A stretch of 64,000 bases of DNA from Acetobacteraceae bacterium H6797 (GTDB lineage Bacteria > Pseudomonadota > Alphaproteobacteria > Acetobacterales > Acetobacteraceae), in assembly GCA_015223225.1 (NCBI GenBank), contig JADFCQ010000004.1, forward strand, positions 124,001 through 188,000, given 5' to 3'. The notes below the pieces were generated by a model that saw only the letters and a program-made list of their open reading frames with translations, had not been told where the DNA came from and made no database searches. This document shows, one piece after another, positions 43,485 through 51,724 of this stretch (within the stretch, counting starts at the first letter, position 1; every line of letters starts with the position of its first letter). A program made the position numbers and the translations under genes.

Positions 43485-43999
43485 CCGGCAACGCGGCCCG
43501 CCGCTTGCACGGCCGTCCGCTACCAGACGGACCCGCGCCCTTCACCACGTTGGTCGAACTGACCTTCGACAAGCGCAAGGTCGAGCGCTGGATACGGTTC
43601 GGCCGCAAGAGCTACGAACAGATACTCGACCGTCGCCGCAGCCTCGTCGGCTTCGCGCCGGAGAGCATCTTCGCCTTCGTCCGCTGGGCGGCCGGCGAGC
43701 ACGGCACGGTGATTTCCCGCATCGACATCGTGCGCGCCATCGGCCGCGGCGAGCCGTTCCAGACGCTGCCCTTCGTCCGCCCCGGCGGCGACATCCTGCT
43801 GCGCCTCGATAGCTGGGCGAAGGTGCAGCGCGCGCTTGCCGCCATCGACGCCGTGGAAGCGCTCGGCCTCGATCCGGCCGACGTGTCGCCCGACTACTGG
43901 CGGCACGTCCACAACCGCCTGACCGCCGGCCTGGAGCCGAGCGCCTACACGCCCGAGCGCCATGCCGCGTGGATCGGACGGCAGAGGATCGAGCCATGA
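43481..43999 (+). CDS. DUF2840 domain-containing protein
   Basis: This 172-residue protein matches DUF2840 (TLVELTFDKRKVERWIRFGR, ESIFAFVRWAAGEHGTVISR, PDYWRHVHNRLTAGL). The family is limited to conjugative elements and sits before the traF peptidase gene, as here. Function is unknown. Four-base overlaps on both sides show tight translational coupling. Confidence 0.85.
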   Translation: MTGNAARRLHGRPLPDGPAPFTTLVELTFDKRKVERWIRFGRKSYEQILDRRRSLVGFAPESIFAFVRWAAGEHGTVISRIDIVRAIGRGEPFQTLPFVRPGGDILLRLDSWAKVQRALAAIDAVEALGLDPADVSPDYWRHVHNRLTAGLEPSAYTPERHAAWIGRQRIEP

Positions 44000-44541
44000 C
44001 GCGGTTCGGCTACGTCATGGTGACGTATTTCGCGGCGATGGGCGTCGCTGTCGCGGCGTTCATCCCGACGCCCACGAAACTGATCTGGAACGCGACCGCG
44101 AGCGCACCCATCGGCTTCTACACCGTCGAACCGGCCGAGCGGATCGAGGTGCCCGAGCTGGTCACAATCATGCCGCCCGAACCGCTTTCCGCCTTCATGG
44201 TCGAGCGTGGTTATGTCGGGCGCGGCGTGCCGCTCCTCAAGCGCGTCCTTGGCCTTCCTGGGCAACGGGTTTGCCGCAGCGGTCGCACGATCACCGTCGA
44301 TGGCGTGGAGATGGGCGAAGCGCTGGATCGCGACCGGATCGGGCGCGATCTGCCGGTCTGGCAGGGCTGCCGCGTCATCGGCGACGGCGAAATCTTCCTG
44401 ATGAATTGGGAGGTCCGCGACAGCCTGGACGGCCGTTACTTCGGACCCATCCCCGCAAGTTCCGTCATCGGCCGGGCGCTGCCGCTCTGGACCGATGAGG
44501 AAGGCAACGGCCGCTACGAATGGCGTGCTCCGACGCAATGA
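43996..44541 (+). CDS. traF: TraF, S26-family conjugative pilin peptidase
   Basis: This 181-residue protein from ATG 43996 has an N-terminal membrane helix (residues 7-25), catalytic Ser36 in SAPIGFY and catalytic Lys82 in LLKRVLGLPG, plus the C-terminal signal-peptidase box GDGEIFLMNWEVRDSLDGRY. In IncP-type systems TraF matures and cyclises the TrbC pilin; the trbC gene at 61515 is the expected substrate. It acts in the inner membrane facing the periplasm. Confidence 0.92.
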   Translation: MTRFGYVMVTYFAAMGVAVAAFIPTPTKLIWNATASAPIGFYTVEPAERIEVPELVTIMPPEPLSAFMVERGYVGRGVPLLKRVLGLPGQRVCRSGRTITVDGVEMGEALDRDRIGRDLPVWQGCRVIGDGEIFLMNWEVRDSLDGRYFGPIPASSVIGRALPLWTDEEGNGRYEWRAPTQ

Positions 44542-44609
44542 CCGCTTTCCCATCAGCGGGAGCGGTGCCCGCCGATGGCCTTTTCAACCTCACCGCCAAG
44601 GAGACTGTC

Positions 44610-44945
44610 ATGCCCCAGATCGGTCAATTCACCGCCGAAAACGAAACCTTCGTGGGCCGTGTTCATACGCTCACCCTTTACCGCGAACTGACCATCGTTC
44701 CCGCCGAACCCTCGGACGCGGAGAACGCGCCCGCCTACCGCGTCCTTCACGGGGCCGAAGATGGCCCGGAGGTCGGCGCGGGCTGGAAGGAAGTCGGCGA
44801 AAAGGCCGGCGACTACATTTCGCTGGTGATCGACGATCCCGCCTTGCCCCAGCCGATCCGCGCCAACCTCTTCCAGAACAGTAACGACAAGACCGCCTGG
44901 TCGCTGCACTGGAGCCGCCCGAAGCCGCGCGGCGGGCGGGACTGA
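44610..44945 (+). CDS. DUF736 family protein, second copy
   Basis: This 111-residue protein (MPQIGQFTAENETFVGRVHT, LTIVPAEP, GWKEVGEKAGDYISLVIDDP, PIRANLFQ) belongs to DUF736 but is clearly diverged from the copy at 36993. It lies between the traF peptidase and transglycosylase genes, its usual place. An in-frame extension to 44520 overlaps traF and is rejected because AAGGAGACTGTC precedes the ATG at 44610. Confidence 0.88.
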   Translation: MPQIGQFTAENETFVGRVHTLTLYRELTIVPAEPSDAENAPAYRVLHGAEDGPEVGAGWKEVGEKAGDYISLVIDDPALPQPIRANLFQNSNDKTAWSLHWSRPKPRGGRD

Positions 44946-44950
44946 AAGCC

Positions 44951-45874
44951 ATGCGCTATCGCGTCATCCCCGCGTTCAAAACCCTCATCCCGTTGTTCGC
45001 GGAAAGGCCGTCTCATCCCGTCGTCCCGCTCGGCCACCGGACGGCCGGCGCGCGCAGCGAAGGTCAAGGGCGGCCTCTGGCCGGCGCTCGCGCCTTGCCC
45101 TTGACCGCAGCGAGCACGCTGGCAGGCTGGAGGTCGAATGGAGGCAGGGAGATCGCGCGATATGCCGGTCTCCTGCTGGCTGGCGTGCTCGCGGTCGCAG
45201 CCTGTCCGGTCGCCGTATCGGCGCAGGCCGCACCCGTCACGCGCGCCAATCCCGCCGATCCCTATGCCGGCTTCGTCACCGAAGCCTCGCACCGTTTCGG
45301 CGTTCCCGAACATTGGATTCGCGCCGTACTGCGCGCCGAGAGCGCGGGCGATGTGCGCGTGATTTCGTCGGCCGGAGCGATGGGATTGATGCAGGTCATG
45401 CCCGACACCTGGGCGGGCCTGCGCGTCCGTCATGGCCTCGGTCGCGATCCCTACGATCCACGCGACAACATCATGGCGGGCGCGGCTTATCTGCGCGAAA
45501 TGTGGGACCGCTATGGCAATGTCGCCGCGATGCTCGCGGCCTACAATGCCGGTCCCGGCCGGTACGACGAACATCGCACGACAGGTCGCGCCTTGCCCGC
45601 CGAGACGCGCGCCTATGTCGCCGCGCTTGCGCCGGTTCTGGGCGGCTCGGCCGGGAGTGAAACACCCGCACCAGCGCCGCCGCCACCGCCCGACTGGCGC
45701 GCGGCTCCGCTCTTCGTCACGCGCTCGACCGACATGCGGACTGCCGCCGCGCCGTCATCCGAAGCGCAATCCGGCGACATCCGCGCGACCGTTCCGGTGC
45801 GCGAGGCCGCCGATACGGAGCCGCCGACCGGCAGCATTTTCGTGGCCCGCGCCGACGACGGGGGTGCGCCATGA
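44951..45874 (+). CDS. Lytic transglycosylase of the conjugation system
   Basis: This 307-residue protein has a soluble lytic transglycosylase (SLT) domain from about residue 105 to 235: catalytic Glu130 in VLRAESAGD, GAMGLMQVMPDTW, and AAYNAGPGRYDEH. A hydrophobic helix near 71-92 (GLLLAGVLAVAACPVAVSAQ) is the likely signal; the 70 residues before it are unusual, so the real start may lie later. The C-terminal 90 residues are Pro/Ala-rich. It opens peptidoglycan for the transfer machinery. Confidence 0.88.
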   Translation: MRYRVIPAFKTLIPLFAERPSHPVVPLGHRTAGARSEGQGRPLAGARALPLTAASTLAGWRSNGGREIARYAGLLLAGVLAVAACPVAVSAQAAPVTRANPADPYAGFVTEASHRFGVPEHWIRAVLRAESAGDVRVISSAGAMGLMQVMPDTWAGLRVRHGLGRDPYDPRDNIMAGAAYLREMWDRYGNVAAMLAAYNAGPGRYDEHRTTGRALPAETRAYVAALAPVLGGSAGSETPAPAPPPPPDWRAAPLFVTRSTDMRTAAAPSSEAQSGDIRATVPVREAADTEPPTGSIFVARADDGGAP

Positions 45875-46187
45875 AGGTCGCATTCCCGCGCTCGGCGCGA
45901 TCCATTCCGGTGTTCAGCCAGGCAGGATTCTTCCTGTCTGGAATCCCGGCAGGAAGGGCAGAAGAGAAGGCAGGAAGGGAGGGCAAGATAAAGGAAACCG
46001 GCACTACGCTGGCCGGATTTCTGAAATTGTTGTTGTCTGCACACTGGTTAGGGGAGCCGCGAGCGGCACCCTGTTTTTGGACGGTGCGAGCCGTGATTTT
46101 GCGCAACGCCTTGGCTTTGCTGGGTTTTGACCGGCACCATGGCCGCCGAACGCCCGATTTTCCACGATTTTGGCCTGAGGCGCAGCC
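45875..46187. other. Region before the relaxase gene, candidate oriT
   Basis: The only frame here (45871-46191, 106 codons) lacks any recognisable domain and is probably not a gene. The stretch has purine runs (GGAAGGGCAGAAGAGAAGG), short inverted repeats and an AT-richer segment. It lies directly upstream of the relaxase, where the origin of transfer is expected in this ICE type. I could not identify a nick site. Confidence 0.35.
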
Positions 46188-48251
46188 ATGAGCGCCGACG
46201 ACGAGAACCGCTTCCGGCCCAAGCCCGGTCGCATCCGATCCGACACGCCGAAGCTGGGGAAGGCCAAGAGCTTTCTAACTCAGGCGAAGAAGCTCGCGCG
46301 CCAGCACAGCAACAGCCCGTCGCGGTCATCCTCATCATCCTCGCCACGCTCCAGATCGTCAGCCGCCACCAAGGGCGGCAAGGCATCGGGGGGGAGCAGC
46401 GGGCCGGGCCTCAAGCGTGGACGCGGCGCGTCGTTCGTTCGTGCCCGCACCTTGTCCGGCGGCTGGAGGCACAGCACGCCGGGAATGCGCCGTGTGGTCG
46501 TGAAAACCCGCTATGTCCAGCAGGCCGGAAAGAACGGCAAGGCCGCCGCCCATCTGCGCTACATCCAGCGCGACGGAACCTCGCGCGACGGCGAGCGCGG
46601 CCAGCTCTATTCCGCCAACGAGGAGCGCGCCGATGGCGACGCTTTCCTCGATCGCGGCAAGGACGATCGGCACCAGTTTCGGTTCATCGTCTCGCCGGAA
46701 GACGGCGCGGACCTGACGGACCTAACCGCGCATACCCGCGACCTCATGAGCCGCATCGAGGCCGACCTTGGCACGAAACTCGATTGGGTCGCGGTCAATC
46801 ATCACAACACCGGGCATCCGCATGTTCATGTCATCGTCCGGGGCAAGGATGATCTGGGCGAGAATCTGGTCATCAACGGCGACTATCTTGCCAACGGCAT
46901 CCGCGAGCGGGCGAGTGAGTTGACCACGCTGGAGCTTGGTCCCGTCACCGAGATCGAGCAGACCCGCAAGCTGTCCGCCGAGATCGACCAGGACCGCTTC
47001 ACCCGCATCGACCGGGCGATGGCGGAGGAAGCCGATGAGCGCTTCATCGACCTGCGCCATGAACCCGACGATCCGCGCCGCCAGTTCGACCGGACGCTGC
47101 GCCTGCGCCGTCTCGCCAAACTGGAGATGATGGGCCTCGCCACGGAACATGCGCCGGGCGTCTGGGAATTGAGCGAGCGGATGGAGCCGACCTTGCGCGA
47201 GTTGGGCGAGCGCGGCGACATCATTCGCAATATGCACAAGGCGTTGAAGGCCGATGGGCTGGAGCGCGATCCGATGACGTTCCAGCTTCATGATGCCGCG
47301 CCCGAGACGCCCATCGTCGGCCGCGTCGTGGACAAATATCTCACTGATGAGATGGGCGAGAATCTGACCGTCGTGGTGGACGGCATCGACGGCCGGACGC
47401 ATCACGTTCCGGGTATCGACCCGGCCCGCGTCGAGGATGCGCGGATCGGCAGCGTCATCGAGATCGGCCCGGCCGACACGGCGCAGCGGCCATCCGACCG
47501 CGCTATTGCCGCTATCGCCGAGGACGGCATCTACCGGCCGAGCCGCCATCTGGAGCAGGCCAAGTTCGACGGCCGCGTTCCGGGCGGCGACTATGAGGGT
47601 TTCGTCGATGCTCATGTCCGGCGACTGGAGGCGCTGCGCTGCGCCAGGATCGTCGAGCGGATCGACGCCGATCAATGGCGCATCCCAGAGGATTTCGAGA
47701 ACAGAGCCGCCGCCTATGATGCAGGCCGGAACCGGCAGGCCAGCATTCGCGTCATCGCAACTTTCGATCTGAAAACCCAGATCGGGTCCGATGGCGCGAC
47801 CTGGCTCGACCAGCGACTGGTTACGCCTGACGCATCGGATCTTGCTCCGGCCGGTTTCGGGCAACAGGTGCGCGACGCCATGGACCAGCGCCGCGAGCAT
47901 CATATCGAACAGGGCGACGCCACCCGAGCGCGGGACGGCCGCATCTTTTACCGGCGCAGCCTTCTTGCCACACTCCGCGAGCGCGAGGTCGCCCGCGTCG
48001 GTGCAGAGATGGCGGAGAGCAAGGCGATGCCATTCCGGGCGGCGGCGGACGGCGAGAAGATCAGCGGCAAGTTCACCGGCACCGTGCAGCTATCGAGCGG
48101 CAAGTTCGCCATCATCGAGCAGAGCCACGAGTTCTCCCTTGTCCCCTGGCGGCCTGTGATCGACCACCAGCTTGGCCGCGAGGTGATGGGCATCGTGCAG
48201 GGCGGATCGGTATCGTGGCAGTTGGGACGGCAGAGGGGGTTGGCGCTCTGA
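46188..48251 (+). CDS. rlxS: VirD2-type relaxase with DUF3363 domain
   Basis: This 687-residue protein has a Ser/Lys-rich N-terminus (about 1-100), a relaxase domain with the metal-binding His set in HHNTGHPHVHV (about residues 205-215) and a long C-terminal DUF3363 region that ends with PWRPVIDHQLGREVMGIVQG. Tn4371-like elements encode this relaxase (VirD2/RlxS) before traR and traG. It should nick oriT and lead the strand into the recipient. Degraded copies of its last 30-75 codons recur at 50355 and 53980. Confidence 0.92.
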   Translation: MSADDENRFRPKPGRIRSDTPKLGKAKSFLTQAKKLARQHSNSPSRSSSSSSPRSRSSAATKGGKASGGSSGPGLKRGRGASFVRARTLSGGWRHSTPGMRRVVVKTRYVQQAGKNGKAAAHLRYIQRDGTSRDGERGQLYSANEERADGDAFLDRGKDDRHQFRFIVSPEDGADLTDLTAHTRDLMSRIEADLGTKLDWVAVNHHNTGHPHVHVIVRGKDDLGENLVINGDYLANGIRERASELTTLELGPVTEIEQTRKLSAEIDQDRFTRIDRAMAEEADERFIDLRHEPDDPRRQFDRTLRLRRLAKLEMMGLATEHAPGVWELSERMEPTLRELGERGDIIRNMHKALKADGLERDPMTFQLHDAAPETPIVGRVVDKYLTDEMGENLTVVVDGIDGRTHHVPGIDPARVEDARIGSVIEIGPADTAQRPSDRAIAAIAEDGIYRPSRHLEQAKFDGRVPGGDYEGFVDAHVRRLEALRCARIVERIDADQWRIPEDFENRAAAYDAGRNRQASIRVIATFDLKTQIGSDGATWLDQRLVTPDASDLAPAGFGQQVRDAMDQRREHHIEQGDATRARDGRIFYRRSLLATLREREVARVGAEMAESKAMPFRAAADGEKISGKFTGTVQLSSGKFAIIEQSHEFSLVPWRPVIDHQLGREVMGIVQGGSVSWQLGRQRGLAL

Positions 48252-48267
48252 GCATTAGGGGAAGCAT

Positions 48268-49164
48268 TCAACGTGAGGCTCGCCGAGCCGTTCGGTCAAT
48301 GGCCTCCACGATCGTCTGATACAACGCAGGCGGTAAGTCATGGCCCATGCCGTCGATCAACATGAGTTCGGCATTTGGGATCGAAGTGGCGGTATCCTTG
48401 CCGCAGACCGGGAGAATGAGAGGATCGTCTGTCCCATGCACGACGAGCGTCGGAGCCATGATGGTCGCCAACCGCGAACGACGGTCTCCAGCGACGGCCA
48501 TCGCCGCGATCTGTCGCGCGGCGCCGCTAGGGTCGTACGCGCGCCGGATTTCGTCCAGAACAAGGATACCATGAGCCTCAGCGTCGACCGGGAATCGAGA
48601 CCCGGAGATGCGTTGCGCGAAGGCGATGGTCTGCGCCAGAAATACCGGCTCGTCGGAGAAGGGATCGGGTGCGGGGCGCGTCATCATCGCCATCACGTCG
48701 GGCGCGGCCTGCGGAAGCTCTGGATTGCCCGTACTCGACATGATCGAGGTCAGGGACAGAACCCGCTCGGGATGCTCGCTTGCCATGATCTGCGCGACCA
48801 TGCCCCCCATCGACCGACCGACGACGTGTGCGCGATCAATGGCGAGAACATCGAGCAGGCTGATCGTGTCCGCAGCCATGTCGTAAAGGGTATACGGAAC
48901 ATCCGGACGTCGTCCGGCCATGAGCGTAGCCGCCAGCGCCGCGAAATCCGGTGGAGCGCATTGGCTGAAATGTGTCGAACAGCCTGCATCACGGTTGTCG
49001 AACCGGATTACGCGGTAGCCGTACGCCGCCAGTTTTTCGCAGAATGGAGCCGTCCATCGGATCATTTGCGTGCCCAACCCGGCGATCAGAAGGATCGCGT
49101 CGTTGGCTTCGTCGCCGAAGCTGTCATAGGCGAGTTCAACGCCGTTGGCTTGTACTGCTTTCAT
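48268..49164 (-). CDS. Alpha/beta-fold hydrolase (cargo module 1)
   Basis: This 298-residue hydrolase has the catalytic triad: Ser in GRSMGG (about 117), Asp in HGTDDPL and His in GMGHDLP. The oxyanion region is ILLIAGLGTQ, and FDNRDAGCST is typical of esterases and dehalogenase-like enzymes. The substrate is unknown. It is the last gene of a three-gene minus-strand operon with 4-bp overlaps. Its stop lies 16 bp after the relaxase stop, on the opposite strand. Confidence 0.88.
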   Translation of the reverse strand: MKAVQANGVELAYDSFGDEANDAILLIAGLGTQMIRWTAPFCEKLAAYGYRVIRFDNRDAGCSTHFSQCAPPDFAALAATLMAGRRPDVPYTLYDMAADTISLLDVLAIDRAHVVGRSMGGMVAQIMASEHPERVLSLTSIMSSTGNPELPQAAPDVMAMMTRPAPDPFSDEPVFLAQTIAFAQRISGSRFPVDAEAHGILVLDEIRRAYDPSGAARQIAAMAVAGDRRSRLATIMAPTLVVHGTDDPLILPVCGKDTATSIPNAELMLIDGMGHDLPPALYQTIVEAIDRTARRASR

Positions 49165-49616
49165 GGTCGCGGCCCGTCCGTAGCAAGCGGGAGGCTGGAG
49201 TTCAGCAGTGGAAGAAGGCGCGAGTCCTCGACCGCCGCCGTGCGGTGTCCGATCCCGGCGAGGTAAGCCTCATGGCTGGCGAAGGCGAGAAAGGACGCGA
49301 CGCTGCTTTGGCGAACCAGCATCGCCATGTCCCACGTCTCGTCCTCAGGACCGATCAGGAAGGGACCGCCAGCGCCGAGAAATAGAAGTTCGCCGCCGCT
49401 TTCGCGCAGGAACGGCAGCGTGTGCTGGACATATCGATCGAAAGCTTCCGCGCCGCTGATCGGCAAAGCGGGCGCGAGTTCTGGATGGGCTGTGTAGTCT
49501 GCAATCTCCCGAAACCTCATCAGGTTTAGCATGACAATGCTACCTTCGACACCGCGCTGCACGAAAAGTCTGCCCGCGTTCTGCGTTGGTTCGAGATACT
49601 TTGTTGACGATGTCAC
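49161..49616 (-). CDS. DUF1330-like small protein (cargo module 1)
   Basis: This 151-residue protein looks like a ferredoxin-like alpha-beta barrel of the DUF1330/EthD class: VMLNLMRFREIADYTA, EAFDRYVQHTLPFLRESGGE, MAMLVRQSSVASFLAFASHE. Such dimeric proteins often act beside hydrolases or monooxygenases. It is coupled on both sides (4-bp overlaps) to a DUF2239 gene and a hydrolase gene, which suggests one pathway or stress function. Confidence 0.72.
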   Translation of the reverse strand: MTSSTKYLEPTQNAGRLFVQRGVEGSIVMLNLMRFREIADYTAHPELAPALPISGAEAFDRYVQHTLPFLRESGGELLFLGAGGPFLIGPEDETWDMAMLVRQSSVASFLAFASHEAYLAGIGHRTAAVEDSRLLPLLNSSLPLATDGPRP

Positions 49617-50284
49617 GGCGCTTCCTTTCCACTACCAACTTTGTCGCTCGAATGATCCTTCCGGTCGAAAGCCAGATGCAGGGTATGGAACCGGACGTCT
49701 TCCGGCCAGGCGGCAATGCAATGCTCCAACCTCGTGCGATCATCAGCAAAGAGCGCGCGGGTCGCCTCCTCAAAACCGGGTAGATCACCGGCGATTGCCT
49801 GCATGAACTGATAGGCGGCTTCCTGGGCGGTCCGTCGCTGCTGTCGCGTCCCGCCGTTCCGACGCGCCTCTTCTACCAGCCGTCTCAGAACGGCGGATGC
49901 GCCACCTGGCTGAGAGGCCAGCCATTCCCAATGCCTCGGCAGCAGCGTCACCTCGCGCGAGACGACTCCCAATTTTGGCCGTCCCCGACCTCTCGGTTCA
50001 GAAATCTCATCTTTCGGTGGTTCGGACACCTCGTTTGATCGGGGCCGATAGCGTCCAGGGAATGTCTGAGGCGGTCGGGAAAGCCTCTCGATAACGTCAG
50101 CCTTCGTGCCGCGAAAATCCAGGTCGATGACGCGGCCTGTCATGTCGTCGAAGACGAGGATCGTGATCGAAGGATCTTTTTCTGTTGCCGCTTTGACGGC
50201 AAGAGCCACTTCGATCAGCGGGCCAGACAACAGCCGCCGTTGGCCATCAAAGGCCGTGCAAGGTTTCGAGAGAGGATTAGACAC
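49613..50284 (-). CDS. DUF2239 family protein (cargo module 1)
   Basis: This 223-residue protein matches DUF2239: an N-terminal domain (ALAVKAATEKDPSITILVFD, VIDLDFRG), a basic linker (RGRGRPKLGVVSREVTLLPR) and a helical C-terminal half (HWEWLASQPGGASAVLRRLV, AYQFMQAIAGDLPGFEEATR). The centre could bind DNA like a HTH. DUF2239 genes are often in stress or regulator contexts; function is unknown. It is first in the operon, so it may control it. Confidence 0.82.
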   Translation of the reverse strand: MSNPLSKPCTAFDGQRRLLSGPLIEVALAVKAATEKDPSITILVFDDMTGRVIDLDFRGTKADVIERLSRPPQTFPGRYRPRSNEVSEPPKDEISEPRGRGRPKLGVVSREVTLLPRHWEWLASQPGGASAVLRRLVEEARRNGGTRQQRRTAQEAAYQFMQAIAGDLPGFEEATRALFADDRTRLEHCIAAWPEDVRFHTLHLAFDRKDHSSDKVGSGKEAP

Positions 50285-50354
50285 GCGCTTAGCACTAAGG
50301 TTTGACGATTCTTATTACCCGGTAAAAAATATCAGGTCAATAATACCCGTGTAA

Positions 50355-50590
50355 TATTCTCGCAAAGCGCAGGGCAATCGTCGGCGCGGCCACATCTGGC
50401 GGAGGGCGACTAGCAATCAAGGGCCTGCCATTCCGAGCGGCGGCGGACGGTGAAATCGTCAGCGGCAAGTTCGCCATCGTGGAAAGGCGCACGAATTCAC
50501 TCCTGTCCCGTTGGCGCCCGGTCATCGACCGCCAACTCGCCCGCGACGTTGTCGGCCTCATGCGGGGTGGTTCGATGATGGCTCCGCCCA
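50355..50590 (+). pseudogene. Degraded copy of the relaxase 3' end (tail B)
   Basis: PFRAAADGE, SGKFAIVE and WRPVIDRQLARDVVGLM match the last 75 codons of the intact relaxase (PFRAAADGE, SGKFAIIE, WRPVIDHQLGREVMGIV). About nine codons are missing, and two compensating one-base indels lie near 50485 and 50510. It has the same orientation as the relaxase. It ends about 40 bp before the araC gene of cargo module 2. Confidence 0.85.
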
Positions 50591-50632
50591 CTTTTTCGGG
50601 GCAAGATTGTTCCCATCGCTACGCTTGCACGG

Positions 50633-51391
50633 TCACCTGGGGGATTCGCCTGCAAAATACGCGCTTGGCGATCTGCCGAGCGAACGCCGGAACATAGCGG
50701 AAAAGGCGCTTGGACTGTCATATCCGCATGCAAGCGCTACATTCAAAATCGACTGCCCTTCCGCCAGAAGCGGTAGTGCATGCAACAAGCGAGCCTGCTG
50801 TCGCCAATGGGCAAAGCTCAGCCCTGTTTCGCGCTGGAACAGCCGCATGAAGCTTGACCGACTCATGTGAAGGGCCCCTGCGGCTTCCGCTAGAGAGACG
50901 GCGCGCGTGGGGTCGCTGCGTATCTGTGCGCAGAAGCGCGCAAGCCGTGCATGTTGGGGGATGGGTAGGCTCAGCGGTTCAACTGGAAGGAGCGACAATT
51001 CCAAAAGCAGGAGTTGGGTGACGGCGCGACTGAGTTCCGCGTTTTTGGGAGCATCGACAAGTGCGGCAAGCCGCAAGATCAGTTCGCGCAGCAGTGGCGT
51101 GACTTCCATTGCTGTGCAAACGACGGGTAAGTCCTTCACCTCCGCAGTATCGATCAACAGCGCGCGGAACTGCACGGTGGAATGACTTCTCGTGTCGTGC
51201 TCGACCCCAGCGGGCACCCAGACCGCGCGACTCGACGGCACAACCCAGGTCCCATCGGCCGTCGTCACAGAGACGACGCCGCTGATCGCATAGATAAGCT
51301 GCGCCTGCGGATGAGCATGGCGGGTGCTAGCGAAGCGGTGCGCATCCTGGCTGACGACGGCAATATGACTTGTGAAAGCCTGCACATGCAT
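50633..51391 (-). CDS. AraC family regulator with cupin domain (cargo module 2)
   Basis: The protein has about 252 residues from ATG 51391. It has a cupin domain (STRHAHPQAQLIYAISGVVS, SSRAVWVPAGVEHD) and a C-terminal double HTH (VSLAEAAGALHMSRSSFMRL, ALACGYDSPSAFSAMFRRSL). It is divergent from leuA across 333 bp and is a likely regulator of leuA and ybaK. It shares architecture and many residues with the araC gene of module 3 at 54113, so the two modules may descend from a common type. Confidence 0.88.
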   Translation of the reverse strand: MHVQAFTSHIAVVSQDAHRFASTRHAHPQAQLIYAISGVVSVTTADGTWVVPSSRAVWVPAGVEHDTRSHSTVQFRALLIDTAEVKDLPVVCTAMEVTPLLRELILRLAALVDAPKNAELSRAVTQLLLLELSLLPVEPLSLPIPQHARLARFCAQIRSDPTRAVSLAEAAGALHMSRSSFMRLFQRETGLSFAHWRQQARLLHALPLLAEGQSILNVALACGYDSPSAFSAMFRRSLGRSPSAYFAGESPR

Positions 51392-51724
51392 TGCCCGATC
51401 TGATCCTTTCGCGACGATCATTGATCTCCTGCCGCGAGATTATCACCGACGGAAGGGTTAAGGTAGGGGTCACTCTAGGAGAGGTTTCTTTAAGTCCCGT
51501 GTTTTCCGTCGCCCGCATCATCTGCCATGCCAAGCCGCTCATTGCGGCGCCGGCGGCTATTGACGCGGGCGGACTGAGCACCTGTGCCCTGCATGGGGCT
51601 CACCAAGTTCGGCTTCTTTCCGTTGCGCTACGACTTACAGGCGGTCGCCAGGACTGACGGCAGCCTGGCGGCCGTATGTAGCCGTGCCCGCTTTGATCTT
51701 CCCCGCGCGCAACGGAAATCCATC
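51392..51724. promoter_or_regulatory. Intergenic region between araC and leuA
   Basis: This 333-bp gap should hold both divergent promoters. A repeat-rich patch (TAAGGTAGGGG, CTCTAGGAGAGG, near 51458-51494) resembles a regulator site. The leuA frame extends back to 51584, but no ribosome site supports a longer protein. No leucine-rich leader peptide is visible, so classical attenuation is not indicated. Confidence 0.4.

Noticed and set aside
45871..46191. 106-codon frame between the transglycosylase and relaxase genes
   Set aside because: No domain is recognisable and the composition is poor for a protein. It overlaps both neighbours and covers the expected oriT region.
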